Shown here: one piece after another, positions 1 to 8,874 of the stretch | Layout of the letters: the number at the start of each line of letters is the position of its first letter | Numbering within the stretch: position 1 is the first letter of the stretch | Source: Bacteroidales bacterium | GTDB lineage: Bacteria; Bacteroidota; Bacteroidia; Bacteroidales; ML635J-15 | Assembly: GCA_017620015.1 (NCBI GenBank) | Contig: JAFZRE010000015.1 | Location: 243,202-307,201 of the forward strand | DNA length: 64,000 bases | Direction of reading: 5' to 3' | Notes under the pieces: generated by a model | Told to the model about the DNA's origin: nothing | Databases searched by the model: none | The model's input: only the letters and a program-made list of their open reading frames with translations | Made by a program: the position numbers and the translations under genes

Positions 1-810
1 GCGACAATTGGCGATACATTGATAAACGATACTGCATATTCAATATTGTCAATTATTAACGATACTGTTATTGGTGACGAAATGCCAGACACTCATCTTG
101 TAGGATATATTAGAAATGAAGGGGAGAAAGTGCTGTTGAGATGTGATGGGGGTGAAATAACCCTCTATGATTTCTCTAAAACGGTAGGAGACACAATATG
201 GCACAATGGATATTTTATCTCCTTTTTTCAAAACGAAACACATTATGGTTTAGACCAACAAGAACATTTTAAATACATAAGTATTATAAATAACAGATAT
301 GTTGAAGACGGGTTGGAAAAATACGAGGTATCAATAGGTTATTATGATGATGAGTATGGTTTTTATGAACTTTACGGAGATGTTTGGATTCGAGGAGTAG
401 GAAGCGAGAGAGGATTGATAAGGCATCTTTGGTATCCGCCAATGTCGGAAATGGATAGGTATTATGATAATACTCTAAAATGCCTTAAGCATAATGGTAT
501 TGTAAAATATTTCAACGACCCGCAATGTTCAAGATGTTTCTGCTGGTATGACACATCGGAAATATCAAACGAAACGGCAGATAACAGCATAAGCATATAT
601 CCTAATCCTGCCTGCAATTCAATTTCAATAAAAGTAGAGAAAGAATATACTGAGTTGACAATTGAAATAATGGACGAAATGGGCAAGTTAGTTTTCAGTA
701 ATAATGTAATTGACAATCCTATTTCGCTTGATGGTTTTGCCGCTGGAATTTATTTTGTACAACTAAATATTGACGGCAAGGTAACAACGAAAAAAATTGT
801 TGTGGAATAA
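1..810 (+). CDS. T9SS cargo protein, C-terminal part (5' end outside window)
   Basis: The reading frame is open from the first base of the window, so the gene begins upstream and only its last 269 residues are seen. The visible body has no domain I recognise. The last 75 or so residues form a type A T9SS sorting domain: an IYPNP motif, alternating beta-strand segments, a GIYFVQL strand and a basic end (KVTTKKIVVE). In this family the domain directs outer-membrane export through the type IX system and is then cleaved or used for surface anchoring. The protein is therefore inferred to be secreted or cell-surface. An internal TTG at 19 is not needed as a start. Confidence 0.8.
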   Translation, partial: ATIGDTLINDTAYSILSIINDTVIGDEMPDTHLVGYIRNEGEKVLLRCDGGEITLYDFSKTVGDTIWHNGYFISFFQNETHYGLDQQEHFKYISIINNRYVEDGLEKYEVSIGYYDDEYGFYELYGDVWIRGVGSERGLIRHLWYPPMSEMDRYYDNTLKCLKHNGIVKYFNDPQCSRCFCWYDTSEISNETADNSISIYPNPACNSISIKVEKEYTELTIEIMDEMGKLVFSNNVIDNPISLDGFAAGIYFVQLNIDGKVTTKKIVVE

Positions 811-836
811 AAACTATGGTGCAATAATCTCATAAT

Positions 837-2912
837 ATGAAATTCTACTTTGAATATTCCCCGTGGCTGCTGATTCCGATGGTGATTGTCGCCGTCGCAA
901 TAGCGATTTTTCTGTATCACAAGGACAAGACCTTCGCCGAGATAGAGCCGTGGAAAAAACGCCTGATGACAGCACTCAGGGCAATATTCATCTTCCTCAC
1001 TCTCGCACTTCTGCTCAACCCGATTGTAAAGCACATCACCCGCGACATTCGCAAACCTATTGTCGTAATCGCGCAGGATAATTCAAAGTCAATACTTTAC
1101 AACAAGGATTCAGCCTACTACAGAACCGAATACACCCAAAATATCTCACAGCTTGCCGACGACCTTAGCGAAAAGTACGATGTCTGCCTGCTGCCATTTT
1201 CCGATGGCGTTGAAAACAGCGACAGCATAAACTTCACTGGCGATGCAACCAACATTTCGTCGGTATTCAACGAAATATCATCGCGTTACGCCGGTGCAAA
1301 CATGGGCGCGGTAATCCTCGCCACCGACGGCATCTACAACAAGGGACAGAATCCGCAGTATTCACGACCTGCAAAATATCCCGTAATGTGCATCGCAATG
1401 GGCGACACTATGCCTCGAAAGGACCTGCAGATAAAGGACATAGTACACAACAGCGTCACCTTCCTCGGCAACAAGTTCCCTGTTAGGATTCTTGTTTCAG
1501 CCGACAAATGCACAGAAAAGCAAGCTCAGATAAAAATCACCAGAAAGGGCGCAAATGTCTATTCGCAGACCATCGACCTGCCTGAAAATGGTACCACCAG
1601 GAGCGTCGAAGTGGAACTTACCGCCGACCTCATCGGATTGCAGCAATACAAAGTTTCTCTGCAGCATCTCGACAACGAAACAAGCTACGAAAACAACGAC
1701 GCCGAATTCTACATCGAAGTCATCGACAAGCGAAGCAAGATTCTGATTCTCGCCGATGCCCCCCACCCCGATGTCGGTGCGATAAGGTCAGCCTTGAAAA
1801 GCAACCCCGACCTCGAAGTAGATGCTAAATACCTGTACGAAAGCAATATAACTGCAAAGGGCTACGACCTTGTAATTACCCACCAGTTGCCATCGGTGAA
1901 GAACAAGGCACAGGGCATTTTTGCCGAAATTGAGAAATTCGCAATTCCGCAAATTATAATCCTAGGAACAAACACATCGTACAGCGATTTCGACAAGCTT
2001 GGCACCGACCTGAAAGTCAACTCGAACTTCAACTCATTCGACGATGCTGTTCCTTCGCTAAATTCGGCATTCAACTCGTTCTCGATAGAATCGCCCGAGT
2101 TCCTGCAACAGCTTCCTCCGCTGAAAGTGCCGTATGGCAGTCCGAAAATTTCAGGCGAATCAAAAGTTCTTCTGTACCAAACCATTAACGGAATCAAAAC
2201 CGACAAGCCATTAGTCTTCTTCACCGACAGGGACAACCGCAAATGCTGTTTCGTAATGGGAGAAGGCCTGTGGCGCTGGAGAATCTACGACTATAAGCAG
2301 TCGTCGAGCAACGAGAATTTCAACACGCTGATAAACAAGATTGTGCGTTTCACAATCACCAAGCAGCAGAAGAACAAGCTGAGTGTTGAAGCAAAGCGCC
2401 TTTACACCGACAACGAGAACATCATTATCACCGCCGAATTCTACAACGATGCCTACGAGCTTGTCCCCGACCTCGAAATCGAAGCCACGCTCAAGGACAG
2501 TGCCGACAACGAGTTCAAGTACATAATGGAGCCCAACGGCAATGCCTACCGCATCGACCTCGGACGGCTTGCAAAAGGCTCGTACACCTGCAAGTTCACC
2601 ACCGAATTCGACGGAAACAAATACGAAACCAACATAGCCATAATGGTTAGGAATATGAACCTTGAAGCACAGAACCTCACTGCAAACCACAATGTGCTTT
2701 TCGCCATTGCAGACGCAAACGGAGGCAAGGTCTATTATCCTGCCGAAATGTCGAAAATAAAGGATGACCTGACATCAAACCCTGACATCCAGAATGTTGC
2801 ATACGAAAAGGAATCATTGTCGTCGATAATGGATTTCTGGTATCTGTTCATCTGCATACTGCTGTTCGCTACTGCAGAATGGTTCTTACGTAAATTCTGG
2901 GGAGGGTATTAA
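837..2912 (+). CDS. Membrane-anchored VWA-domain protein
   Basis: A 691-aa protein with two hydrophobic segments near the N-terminus (about residues 9-27 and 45-64) and one at the C-terminus (about 665-683). The long central part is therefore probably periplasmic. A von Willebrand factor A fold starts near residue 73; its metal-site motif DxSxS appears as DNSKS, followed later by the ATDG loop. The architecture resembles the BatA/BatB-like or glutaminase-like VWA membrane proteins common in Bacteroidota, whose role is mostly unknown. It lies 4 bp before the TatD-family gene and is probably co-transcribed with it and tcdA. No precise function is claimed. Confidence 0.8.
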   Translation: MKFYFEYSPWLLIPMVIVAVAIAIFLYHKDKTFAEIEPWKKRLMTALRAIFIFLTLALLLNPIVKHITRDIRKPIVVIAQDNSKSILYNKDSAYYRTEYTQNISQLADDLSEKYDVCLLPFSDGVENSDSINFTGDATNISSVFNEISSRYAGANMGAVILATDGIYNKGQNPQYSRPAKYPVMCIAMGDTMPRKDLQIKDIVHNSVTFLGNKFPVRILVSADKCTEKQAQIKITRKGANVYSQTIDLPENGTTRSVEVELTADLIGLQQYKVSLQHLDNETSYENNDAEFYIEVIDKRSKILILADAPHPDVGAIRSALKSNPDLEVDAKYLYESNITAKGYDLVITHQLPSVKNKAQGIFAEIEKFAIPQIIILGTNTSYSDFDKLGTDLKVNSNFNSFDDAVPSLNSAFNSFSIESPEFLQQLPPLKVPYGSPKISGESKVLLYQTINGIKTDKPLVFFTDRDNRKCCFVMGEGLWRWRIYDYKQSSSNENFNTLINKIVRFTITKQQKNKLSVEAKRLYTDNENIIITAEFYNDAYELVPDLEIEATLKDSADNEFKYIMEPNGNAYRIDLGRLAKGSYTCKFTTEFDGNKYETNIAIMVRNMNLEAQNLTANHNVLFAIADANGGKVYYPAEMSKIKDDLTSNPDIQNVAYEKESLSSIMDFWYLFICILLFATAEWFLRKFWGGY

Positions 2913-2916
2913 AATT

Positions 2917-3558
2917 ATGAGTATGAACTTTTTCAACTTCCATACGCACAACACATCGGAGACTTCGGGCATAATAAGCCTGAGCGAATACGCCAGTTTT
3001 TCTGAAGGCAAAAAGTATTCGGTGGGACTGCATCCGTGGTACTGCGACAAGAATTCCATCCACAAGATGTCGGAAATTGCCAAAGCCGCTGAAAATCCGC
3101 AGGTGGTAGCCATCGGCGAAACCGGCTTCGACAAGAAGTCGGGACTTGACCTTGCCGGACAGACCGAAATTTTTGAAGCCCATGTTGCATTATCGGAAAA
3201 ACTGCAGAAGCCGCTGATTATACATTGCGTAAAGCAGTTCCAGCACCTGATTGCCGAAAAGAAGAAATTGCAGCCCACGCAGCCGTGGATTTTGCACGGA
3301 TTCTGCGGAAAACTCTCGCAGGTAAGCGGACTTATTGACTGCGGAATATACTTTTCGGTGTCGCACTCGCTGCTGTCGAAGGACAAGAAGTCATCGAAGT
3401 TCTTCTCGTTCGTGCCAAAGGAAAGACTGTTCTTCGAAACCGACGACGGCAATTTCCCTGTGGAGAATGTCTATAAGTCGGCAACGCGCTGGATGAACAT
3501 TTCGCTAGAAGAACTCTGCGAAATCATTGACAAAAACTTGAAAACCATCAACCTATGA
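2917..3558 (+). CDS. TatD-family metal-dependent hydrolase
   Basis: A 213-aa protein with the TatD signature set in order: an HTH metal motif near residue 10, GLHPWY, the AIGETGFD block carrying a metal-binding glutamate, two later histidines (in IIHC and ILHGFCG) and the terminal FETDD aspartate. Family members are metal-dependent phosphodiesterases, often DNases, in the cytoplasm. At 213 aa it is shorter than typical TatD (about 255-265 aa) but keeps all the metal-ligand blocks. A second Met at codon 3 is an alternative start. Its stop overlaps the tcdA start by four bases (ATGA), which indicates translational coupling. Confidence 0.88.
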   Translation: MSMNFFNFHTHNTSETSGIISLSEYASFSEGKKYSVGLHPWYCDKNSIHKMSEIAKAAENPQVVAIGETGFDKKSGLDLAGQTEIFEAHVALSEKLQKPLIIHCVKQFQHLIAEKKKLQPTQPWILHGFCGKLSQVSGLIDCGIYFSVSHSLLSKDKKSSKFFSFVPKERLFFETDDGNFPVENVYKSATRWMNISLEELCEIIDKNLKTINL

Positions 3559-4271
3559 GCTGGCAAGAACGCACCGAACTGCTTCTCGGCGACGAAAAGA
3601 TGAAAAAACTGCGCTCGGCAAAGGTGCTTGTCTGCGGACTTGGCGGTGTGGGCGGTGCAGCAGCCGAACAGCTTGTCCGTGCCGGCATACAGAACCTTAC
3701 AATCGTCGATGCCGACTGTGTTTCCGAAACAAATATCAACCGTCAGTTGATTGCCACCCACGAAAATATAGGCAAACCCAAGGCAGAAGAATTCGCCAAG
3801 CGTTTCCGTGCCATCAATCCCGACATAAACCTAACAGTGATAGACGAATATCTCCGTGACGAGTTTTTGGAATCTACCTTAAAAGACGGAAACTGGGACT
3901 TTGTGGTTGATGCCATCGACACGCTTTCGCCAAAATTGCACCTGATGCGAATCTGCCACCAGAACGGCATTCCGTCGGTAAGCTGTATGGGTTCGGGTGG
4001 AAAACGCAATCCGCAGTTAATCCAGATTACCGACATATCAAAGACTTACAACTGCCGTCTTGCACTGATGCTCCGCAAGCGACTACACCGATTAGGTATA
4101 TACAAAGGTATAACCGTTGTCTTTTCGCCCGAGCTAGTCGATAAAAGTGCCATTGTGGAGGAAGAAAGCGTCAACAAGAAGTCGAATGTGGGTACAATCA
4201 GTTATATTCCTGTGGTTTTCGGCTGTATGTGCGCGTATGCGTGCGTGGAATATCTTACGAATAGAGAATAG
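3555..4271 (+). CDS. tcdA: tRNA threonylcarbamoyladenosine dehydratase
   Basis: A 238-aa ThiF/E1-like protein. The nucleotide-binding CGLGGVGG loop is at about residues 26-33, followed by a D-containing strand (IVDAD) and NINRQ, as in TcdA/CsdL. The family uses ATP to cyclise N6-threonylcarbamoyladenosine at tRNA position 37 into its hydantoin form. The length and the C-terminal hydrophobic helix fit TcdA better than MoeB or ThiF, which act with sulfur carriers not seen here. It overlaps the TatD gene by four bases. A tRNA gene follows about 100 bp downstream. Confidence 0.88.
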   Translation: MSWQERTELLLGDEKMKKLRSAKVLVCGLGGVGGAAAEQLVRAGIQNLTIVDADCVSETNINRQLIATHENIGKPKAEEFAKRFRAINPDINLTVIDEYLRDEFLESTLKDGNWDFVVDAIDTLSPKLHLMRICHQNGIPSVSCMGSGGKRNPQLIQITDISKTYNCRLALMLRKRLHRLGIYKGITVVFSPELVDKSAIVEEESVNKKSNVGTISYIPVVFGCMCAYACVEYLTNRE

Positions 4272-4346
4272 TCATTTTGAACTTGCTCGTTGAATCTGCA
4301 CGATAAAAATTACTATCATTTGCGATTCTACACACGAAAAAAGTAT

Positions 4347-4354
4347 TATCTTTG
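4347..4354 (+). promoter_or_regulatory. Bacteroidota -7 promoter element of tRNA-Arg
   Basis: TATCTTTG matches the TAnnTTTG consensus and lies 17 bp before the tRNA. No well-spaced -33 TTG is obvious. Confidence 0.6.
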
Positions 4355-4371
4355 CAACCGCAAAATTGGAT

Positions 4372-4443
4372 GGCCTGATAGTTCAATGGATAGAATGGCG
4401 GTTTCCTAAACCGTAGATTCGGGTTCGATTCCCGGTCGGGCTA
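4372..4443 (+). tRNA. tRNA-Arg (anticodon CCT)
   Basis: The cloverleaf can be folded by eye. The seven-base acceptor strands pair, with wobbles at 1:72 and 5:68. The anticodon loop TTCCTAA sits on a five-base stem, so the anticodon is CCT (reads AGG). The T arm carries GGTTCGATTCC. The discriminator base is A at 4443; CCA is not encoded. A strong terminator follows at once. Confidence 0.93.
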
Positions 4444-4448
4444 CGAAA

Positions 4449-4474
4449 ACTCACTGAAAACCAGTGAGTTTTTT
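4449..4474 (+). terminator. Rho-independent terminator after tRNA-Arg
   Basis: An eight-bp stem (ACTCACTG with CAGTGAGT) closes a short A-rich loop and is followed by a run of T. Confidence 0.85.
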
Positions 4475-4477
4475 GTT

Positions 4478-4633
4478 TTACACGCTAAATTCGTAGTCCG
4501 GGTCATACCAGCCTGTGTCTTCTTTCAAAAGGTCGTACTCCTCCCCTGTTTCAAGGTTTGTGACATGGATAATGCCGGCTACTTCGTCGTAGTCGAACTT
4601 GTATTTTGAGTTCTTTGTGTTCTTATTGTCCAT
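4478..4633 (-). CDS. Small conserved-looking protein, 51 aa, unknown
   Basis: A 51-aa acidic protein. I chose the Met at 4633 rather than an upstream Met because the longer version begins with an unlikely hydrophobic leader. A -7 element (TATTTTTG on the minus strand, 4654-4661) lies only about 20 bp upstream of the chosen start. The body reads like a small two-stranded sheet (GIIHVTNLETGEEY), ending in an aromatic, acidic tail. I recognise no family. It is read toward the tRNA-Arg terminator. Confidence 0.55.
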   Translation of the reverse strand: MDNKNTKNSKYKFDYDEVAGIIHVTNLETGEEYDLLKEDTGWYDPDYEFSV

Positions 4634-4653
4634 CTCGCTTATTTTTTCTGAGG

Positions 4654-4661
4654 CAAAAATA
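4654..4661 (-). promoter_or_regulatory. -7 promoter element of the 51-aa gene
   Basis: Minus-strand TATTTTTG matches TAnnTTTG about 20 bp before the chosen start. This supports the shorter start. Confidence 0.45.
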
Positions 4662-4725
4662 CGAAAATTTAACAACAAAGGGTGACACAAATGCCACCCT
4701 TTTGCAAATCAAAATATTTCACTTC

Positions 4726-6789
4726 TTACTTTACTATGGTCAATGCCTTTCTTACTCCTGCCAAAGTCGGTTCGCCGGAGATTTCGCTTCCTACAGCGCC
4801 CTTCATCCAAGCCTGCGGAGTGATGGAACCTTGCAGAAGCATTCTTGTAAGTTCCTCCGAGAACGGCTTGTCGGCCATATAGGTTTCTATCTGATAGTCG
4901 ATAAGATGTCCTACTGGATAATTTGCAAGGTACAACGGCGAATCAATCATGTGCGAGTAGATTGCAAGTATCGGCGAATCCTTCACACCGAAAACTGGTG
5001 CATAATACTTGTTCCACACATCCTTGGCAATGGAAACCACTGCATCGCGGAGTTCCTGAGCATTGGCATCCTGATTTTCGTACATCCAGCGCCAAGTGTA
5101 CAAATCAACAAGCGAAACACCCATAATCTCGTATGCCGACCAGCAATTTTCCAATGCTGCCATTGCTTCCTTTTCCTCCGAAGCATCGCCCCTTGCCTGT
5201 CCGAGCAACTTCAGGTCGCGACCTTGGAACATAAATGCAACAGCCTCGGTAAATGCGGTATTCGGAATGCCCTTCAGCATATAGTAGTCGATGTCGTAAA
5301 GGGTTATGGTCTGCTCAACGCAATGTCCAAGTTCGTGAACTGCAATATTGTAGCCCTTGTAGTCCATACCCGACTTTGCAATCCTTGTACGCAGATGAGC
5401 CACATCACCCTTCATCTCGCTGCCCCATGCGTGACCAGCGCCACGAGCAGGGTCAACACTGATTTTCGATGCAATGTAGTTAGCCTTTTCGCGCGACCAT
5501 CCCAAATCGTTAAGTATTCGCGGAATATCACGTCCAAATGCCGACGGATTCGGATAACGCTGACGTGTAATGCGGTCGAGTTCTGCCTCGTTCATGTCGT
5601 TACGGGCGGTAAAACCATTGTACCAGATGTCGTATGGCTGCAACGGGCGACCAAGTCGCTTTGAAACCAACTGGCCAACCTGTGCAATTTCGGGTGCAGA
5701 AATAAAGTCGATGAACAACTTTTCCACTTCATCCTGAGTAAGCTCCATTGTCTCATCAAAAGCCCTTTCGATATAGGTCGGATAAACCGAGTTGAACTTG
5801 TCCATTGCCGACAAAGCCTTGAAATTGTACAGTATATGCTCGTAGCGAGTAAATGGTTCGGCAGGACTTGAAACCTCTGCCCCATCCTTGTAAAGCTTGT
5901 TGGTGCGCGGATTCCACTGGTACTTGTCGGAGTTGATTACATCCTGCGGAATATCCTGATTTACAATATGCAACATCACATCATAAATCATCTGCTGCTT
6001 TTCGAGTCCATGCTCCGAATCGGAATAGTCCGACTTCAGCTCGTCGCGCAGATTCCAGTGGCTTATCAGTTTCATGTCCTTGGGGAACAAGGTATTGCCA
6101 CCGTTATCTACGAGATTTCCCATATAAATGTTGTAGCTCGAAATGTAGTTGTCGGCGTTGGTCATTGCAACATTGGCGGCCTGCTCGTATTCGGCCGGTA
6201 TGCGCGATGTAAACTTGTCGCCCAGACGAGCATACGCCCAGTCCTGACGTGTCCACTTGTCGCAGAGGGCATTCTTCTCTGCAAGCGAATACGACGGGAA
6301 GTTAAGCACGATGTAGAACGCCATCTTGTTGGCGAACAAATCGTCGGCAATATGCGCCGTGGTTGAATATGCGCCCATAGCCTCATCGACGAAATCGACT
6401 TCGCCCATATCCAGGTGCAAAGGTTCCATAAGCTTTATGGTCATCGTGTTGCCGTAACCGTAAAGGATTTCAAGGTCACGCTCGATTTTCTTGTATGTCT
6501 CGAAACGTTTTGCCGAGTCGAGCACAAAGTTTGTCATACAGAAATCGTAGAAGTCGTCGAGCGAACCATCCTGCTCCTGCCACAATGCGGCGACCTGCGA
6601 TACGCCCTTCTCTATGCGGTCCGACTCCTGTCCGTTGCAGAACTCCTTCAAGCTGCGGACTGTGCGCTCAATGTCGTTCTGTGGAATCCTAAACTCGGCG
6701 ACCACTGCGCCATTATCCTTGCTTGAATCCTTGCACGAAACAAATGCAACCATAGCCAAAACGATTAATGGGAAAAGAATCTTTTTCAT
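4726..6789 (-). CDS. Lipoprotein zinc metallopeptidase (gluzincin, M3-like)
   Basis: A 687-aa protein with a lipoprotein signal: basic MKK, a hydrophobic core and a cysteine after FVS near residue 19. It should be lipid-anchored in the envelope. The zinc motif HELGH is at residues 485-489, and a likely third ligand glutamate (E515 in TEAVA) lies 26 residues after the second histidine. That spacing is seen in gluzincins such as the M3/M2-like peptidases. The large helical N-terminal part fits an M3-type cap. The substrate is probably short peptides, by inference from the fold. It is a single gene; 15 bp upstream ends hepT on the same strand. Confidence 0.82.
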   Translation of the reverse strand: MKKILFPLIVLAMVAFVSCKDSSKDNGAVVAEFRIPQNDIERTVRSLKEFCNGQESDRIEKGVSQVAALWQEQDGSLDDFYDFCMTNFVLDSAKRFETYKKIERDLEILYGYGNTMTIKLMEPLHLDMGEVDFVDEAMGAYSTTAHIADDLFANKMAFYIVLNFPSYSLAEKNALCDKWTRQDWAYARLGDKFTSRIPAEYEQAANVAMTNADNYISSYNIYMGNLVDNGGNTLFPKDMKLISHWNLRDELKSDYSDSEHGLEKQQMIYDVMLHIVNQDIPQDVINSDKYQWNPRTNKLYKDGAEVSSPAEPFTRYEHILYNFKALSAMDKFNSVYPTYIERAFDETMELTQDEVEKLFIDFISAPEIAQVGQLVSKRLGRPLQPYDIWYNGFTARNDMNEAELDRITRQRYPNPSAFGRDIPRILNDLGWSREKANYIASKISVDPARGAGHAWGSEMKGDVAHLRTRIAKSGMDYKGYNIAVHELGHCVEQTITLYDIDYYMLKGIPNTAFTEAVAFMFQGRDLKLLGQARGDASEEKEAMAALENCWSAYEIMGVSLVDLYTWRWMYENQDANAQELRDAVVSIAKDVWNKYYAPVFGVKDSPILAIYSHMIDSPLYLANYPVGHLIDYQIETYMADKPFSEELTRMLLQGSITPQAWMKGAVGSEISGEPTLAGVRKALTIVK

Positions 6790-6804
6790 ATAAACAAATT
6801 TTAA

Positions 6805-7167
6805 TCAATTGTTATTTTCCGTGTTTATTTCATCAATATATGACTGAATGTCGTTTTTTAGAATTACTAAATCATTTTCAATCACAGACACCACTTCATT
6901 TTTATCTACCATATTATATCCGTGAACAATAAAATTGCGCATTGCTATTATTTCTCGCCACGGAGTTAACGGGTGCGCTTCACGGAAATCAGCAGTCAAC
7001 ATATTGGCAGCTTCTCCAATAATTACCAAATGATACACAATGGCATAATAGCACATCTTATCTTCAATAATTTGCGCAGATGTTTTATTTCCAACAAATT
7101 CGAAAATATTGTTGATGCTTTCAATTATATGTTCAAGTCGTCCTTTGTCTTTAGCAGGTTCTCTCAT
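6805..7167 (-). CDS. hepT: HepT-like ribonuclease toxin (first MntA-HepT pair)
   Basis: A 120-aa helical protein of the HepT/DUF86 family. The start at 7167 (MREPAKDKGRL) is chosen because paralogs begin the same way and an upstream Met would add a basic tail overlapping mntA further. The RX4HXY signature is present as RNFIVHGY. In characterised pairs the Arg and His are needed for RNase activity, and the Tyr is the residue that the partner MntA AMPylates. The gene overlaps mntA by 17 bp, as expected for a coupled toxin-antitoxin operon. A second, divergent pair lies at 16.4-17.2 kb. Confidence 0.88.
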   Translation of the reverse strand: MREPAKDKGRLEHIIESINNIFEFVGNKTSAQIIEDKMCYYAIVYHLVIIGEAANMLTADFREAHPLTPWREIIAMRNFIVHGYNMVDKNEVVSVIENDLVILKNDIQSYIDEINTENNN

Positions 7168-7453
7168 AAATAAGAATTTTATCCTTTTCGGCGGTTTCCT
7201 GAGCAAAAGGCATTAGCGTTCCTTCTGTAATCAAATCGACCTTTTTGCCTAAAATATCCTCCAAATCCAATGCAATTTTAATGTGTTTCAGCAGACTTAT
7301 GCTTTTACCGCCATCCTTATCGAAAACAACCAAGATGTCAACATCGCTGTCGGCTGTTTCCTCGCCACGGGCATACGAGCCAAACAACCATGCCTTCTGT
7401 ACTGGCTGGGTAGCAAAATAACTGCTTATCGTATTCCTTAATTGCGCATCCAT
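7151..7453 (-). CDS. mntA: MntA-like nucleotidyltransferase antitoxin (first pair)
   Basis: A 100-aa minimal nucleotidyltransferase. The GSYARGE loop (GSX10DXD fold) is followed by SDVDILV, giving the catalytic Asp pair. A third Asp sits in the KVDLI strand. In the MntA-HepT family this enzyme neutralises HepT by adding AMP groups to the tyrosine of RX4HXY. It is the upstream gene of the pair. A good minus-strand promoter lies 17 bp before the start (TATTTTTG at 7470-7477, TTG at 7497-7499). It is about half identical by eye to the second MntA at 16.9 kb. Confidence 0.9.
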   Translation of the reverse strand: MDAQLRNTISSYFATQPVQKAWLFGSYARGEETADSDVDILVVFDKDGGKSISLLKHIKIALDLEDILGKKVDLITEGTLMPFAQETAEKDKILIYERTC

Positions 7454-7469
7454 ATTAGGATTTTTTTTG

Positions 7470-7499
7470 CAAAAATAACATTAATAGGTAAATCAACAA
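7470..7499 (-). promoter_or_regulatory. Promoter of the first mntA-hepT operon
   Basis: Minus-strand TTG at 7497-7499, a 19-bp spacer and TATTTTTG at 7470-7477 match the Bacteroidota -33/-7 consensus. Confidence 0.6.
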
Positions 7500-7691
7500 A
7501 ACATAAAAAAGAACGAAATATCTATTCTTCCAACTATGTCAATTTCTAATTTAAACTAAAATTTCCTCTGCATATCTTCCAATGACAAACCTGCTATGCT
7601 AATACTATTTTTGTCAAATATATGACACAGAGAAATTTAGTTCTTTCATAATTTTATGGCGGTAAATTTTATGGTCATAACATTTGCTGAC

Positions 7692-7719
7692 AAAAAAAAA
7701 GACAGCATTGCGCTGTCCT
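7692..7719 (-). terminator. Terminator of the leucine-rich-repeat gene
   Basis: The six-bp stem GACAGC/GCTGTC with a 5-nt loop is followed, in minus-strand sense, by nine T. Confidence 0.75.
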
Positions 7720-7795
7720 TGATTATCGCATGTTTTGTGGTTGTATCTGTTAGGGATAGTTGCAACCCGCATTGTCACAACTTATTTCTACGATA

Positions 7796-8509
7796 TTATT
7801 CTTCAACCAATTTGTCTGCAAAATCAGGTAGAAGTTTTTCAAATTTCTTGCGACTTCCGATAGGTATGACTATTTGTTCAAGAGACGGACACATACTGAA
7901 AATTTTTGCTGGATAAGGATAACTCTCAAGATCATTATAATCAATTTCTTCTAATGATAATGGCAATTTTACAGACCTAAGTCTAGCACAATTGCTAAAA
8001 GCTGTAGCATTTATTTTCGTAACACCTTCAGGGATAACAATATTTTTCAAATTAGAGCATCCGTAAAATGTTCTCCATGGTATAACTTTTATTGCTTTAG
8101 ACAAAACAATAGTCTTCAAGTTTTTACAATCAGAGAAAGTACATCCACCCAAAAATTCGTCTCCAAGCGATTTTACTGTTGACGGCAGTGTTATAGACCC
8201 AATATTTGGGCACTCAGCAAATGCCCCTGATTTTATTGTTGTAACCGTTTTGGGAATCGTTATTGATGTTATTTCGCTACGCATAAATGCCCCATGATCT
8301 ATTGTTGTGACTGTATAGGAAACCCCTTGGTCTTTTACATTCTCAGGAATAACTAAAGCACCCTTTGCTTTTTTACATTCAACAGACACTGTACTTGATG
8401 ATGTAATACGACAATCAAGTTTGTTGCCAGAAGGCAAAGTAATGGAAAAATCTTGTGCATTTGCTAATATGCAAAAACAGATAATAAAAATTGTACTCCA
8501 AAATTTCAT
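7796..8509 (-). CDS. Secreted BspA-type leucine-rich-repeat protein
   Basis: A 237-aa protein with a signal peptide (residues 1-18, ending ANA) followed by about six BspA-type (LRR_5) repeats of roughly 23 residues. The repeats show the pattern C..L..I.IP..V..I...AF, for example at ITSITIPKTVTTI, NIGSITLPSTVKSL, NLKNIVIPEGVTKI and RLRSVKLPLSLEEI. Such proteins are surface or periplasmic binding proteins, often involved in adhesion. There is no sorting domain or lipobox, so localisation beyond the inner membrane is uncertain. The start codon is two bases after the stop of the 92-aa upstream gene, suggesting a two-gene operon. Confidence 0.82.
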   Translation of the reverse strand: MKFWSTIFIICFCILANAQDFSITLPSGNKLDCRITSSSTVSVECKKAKGALVIPENVKDQGVSYTVTTIDHGAFMRSEITSITIPKTVTTIKSGAFAECPNIGSITLPSTVKSLGDEFLGGCTFSDCKNLKTIVLSKAIKVIPWRTFYGCSNLKNIVIPEGVTKINATAFSNCARLRSVKLPLSLEEIDYNDLESYPYPAKIFSMCPSLEQIVIPIGSRKKFEKLLPDFADKLVEE

Positions 8510-8510
8510 A

Positions 8511-8789
8511 CTACCACTTATTTAATTCGTTATACAATGCGAAAAGCTGTTTTTCTTCAATTTGATATTGGGCTGCTGTTTGGGGCAAGTTATATTGACC
8601 TATGTTTTTATCATTATCATCATTAGCCCAATAGCACTCATAACTTTCCTCTACAAGATGACCACCTAGTTCCTCAATTGTTCTTTTAATCTTAACACCC
8701 AATCCATGAATTTCATCGTTGGGAACATTTATAGCCTTACCATTTTTTCGAAGCCATAAAATAAGTTCGTCTGCACCAATTTTTATCAT
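8511..8789 (-). CDS. Hypothetical protein, 92 aa
   Basis: A 92-aa soluble, mixed-charge protein without signal peptide or recognisable motif. It has a predicted helical start (IKIGADELILWLRKNGKA) and a C-terminal helix rich in Gln and Glu. It lies directly upstream of the leucine-rich-repeat gene with a one-base gap, so the two are probably co-transcribed. An AT-rich gap of 85 bp separates it from the XRE regulator gene upstream. I do not recognise its family. Confidence 0.6.
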   Translation of the reverse strand: MIKIGADELILWLRKNGKAINVPNDEIHGLGVKIKRTIEELGGHLVEESYECYWANDDNDKNIGQYNLPQTAAQYQIEEKQLFALYNELNKW

Positions 8790-8874
8790 AATAATTATTT
8801 TTTTACATGCTACAAATTTAACCCAAAAATCTTAATACTCAACACATTGACTTATCCAACATCAATAGCAAACT

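Larger units (their letters stand above)
7454..7795. other. 342-bp intergenic stretch
   Basis: It contains the mntA promoter, a terminator for the leucine-rich-repeat gene (7692-7719) and a short minus-strand open stretch (about 7556-7636). That stretch ends in a peptide reading IAGLSLEDMQ, resembling the C-terminal tail of Rpn-type transposase/nuclease proteins. No complete gene is visible. Confidence 0.5.

Noticed and set aside
4606..5664. A 352-codon plus-strand open frame
   Set aside because: It lies antisense within the metallopeptidase gene, whose HELGH motif, signal peptide and length are clear. The plus-strand product has no recognisable features.
7656..7916. An 86-codon plus-strand open frame
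   Set aside because: It spans the terminator hairpin of the leucine-rich-repeat gene and continues antisense into that gene; the product shows no domain.
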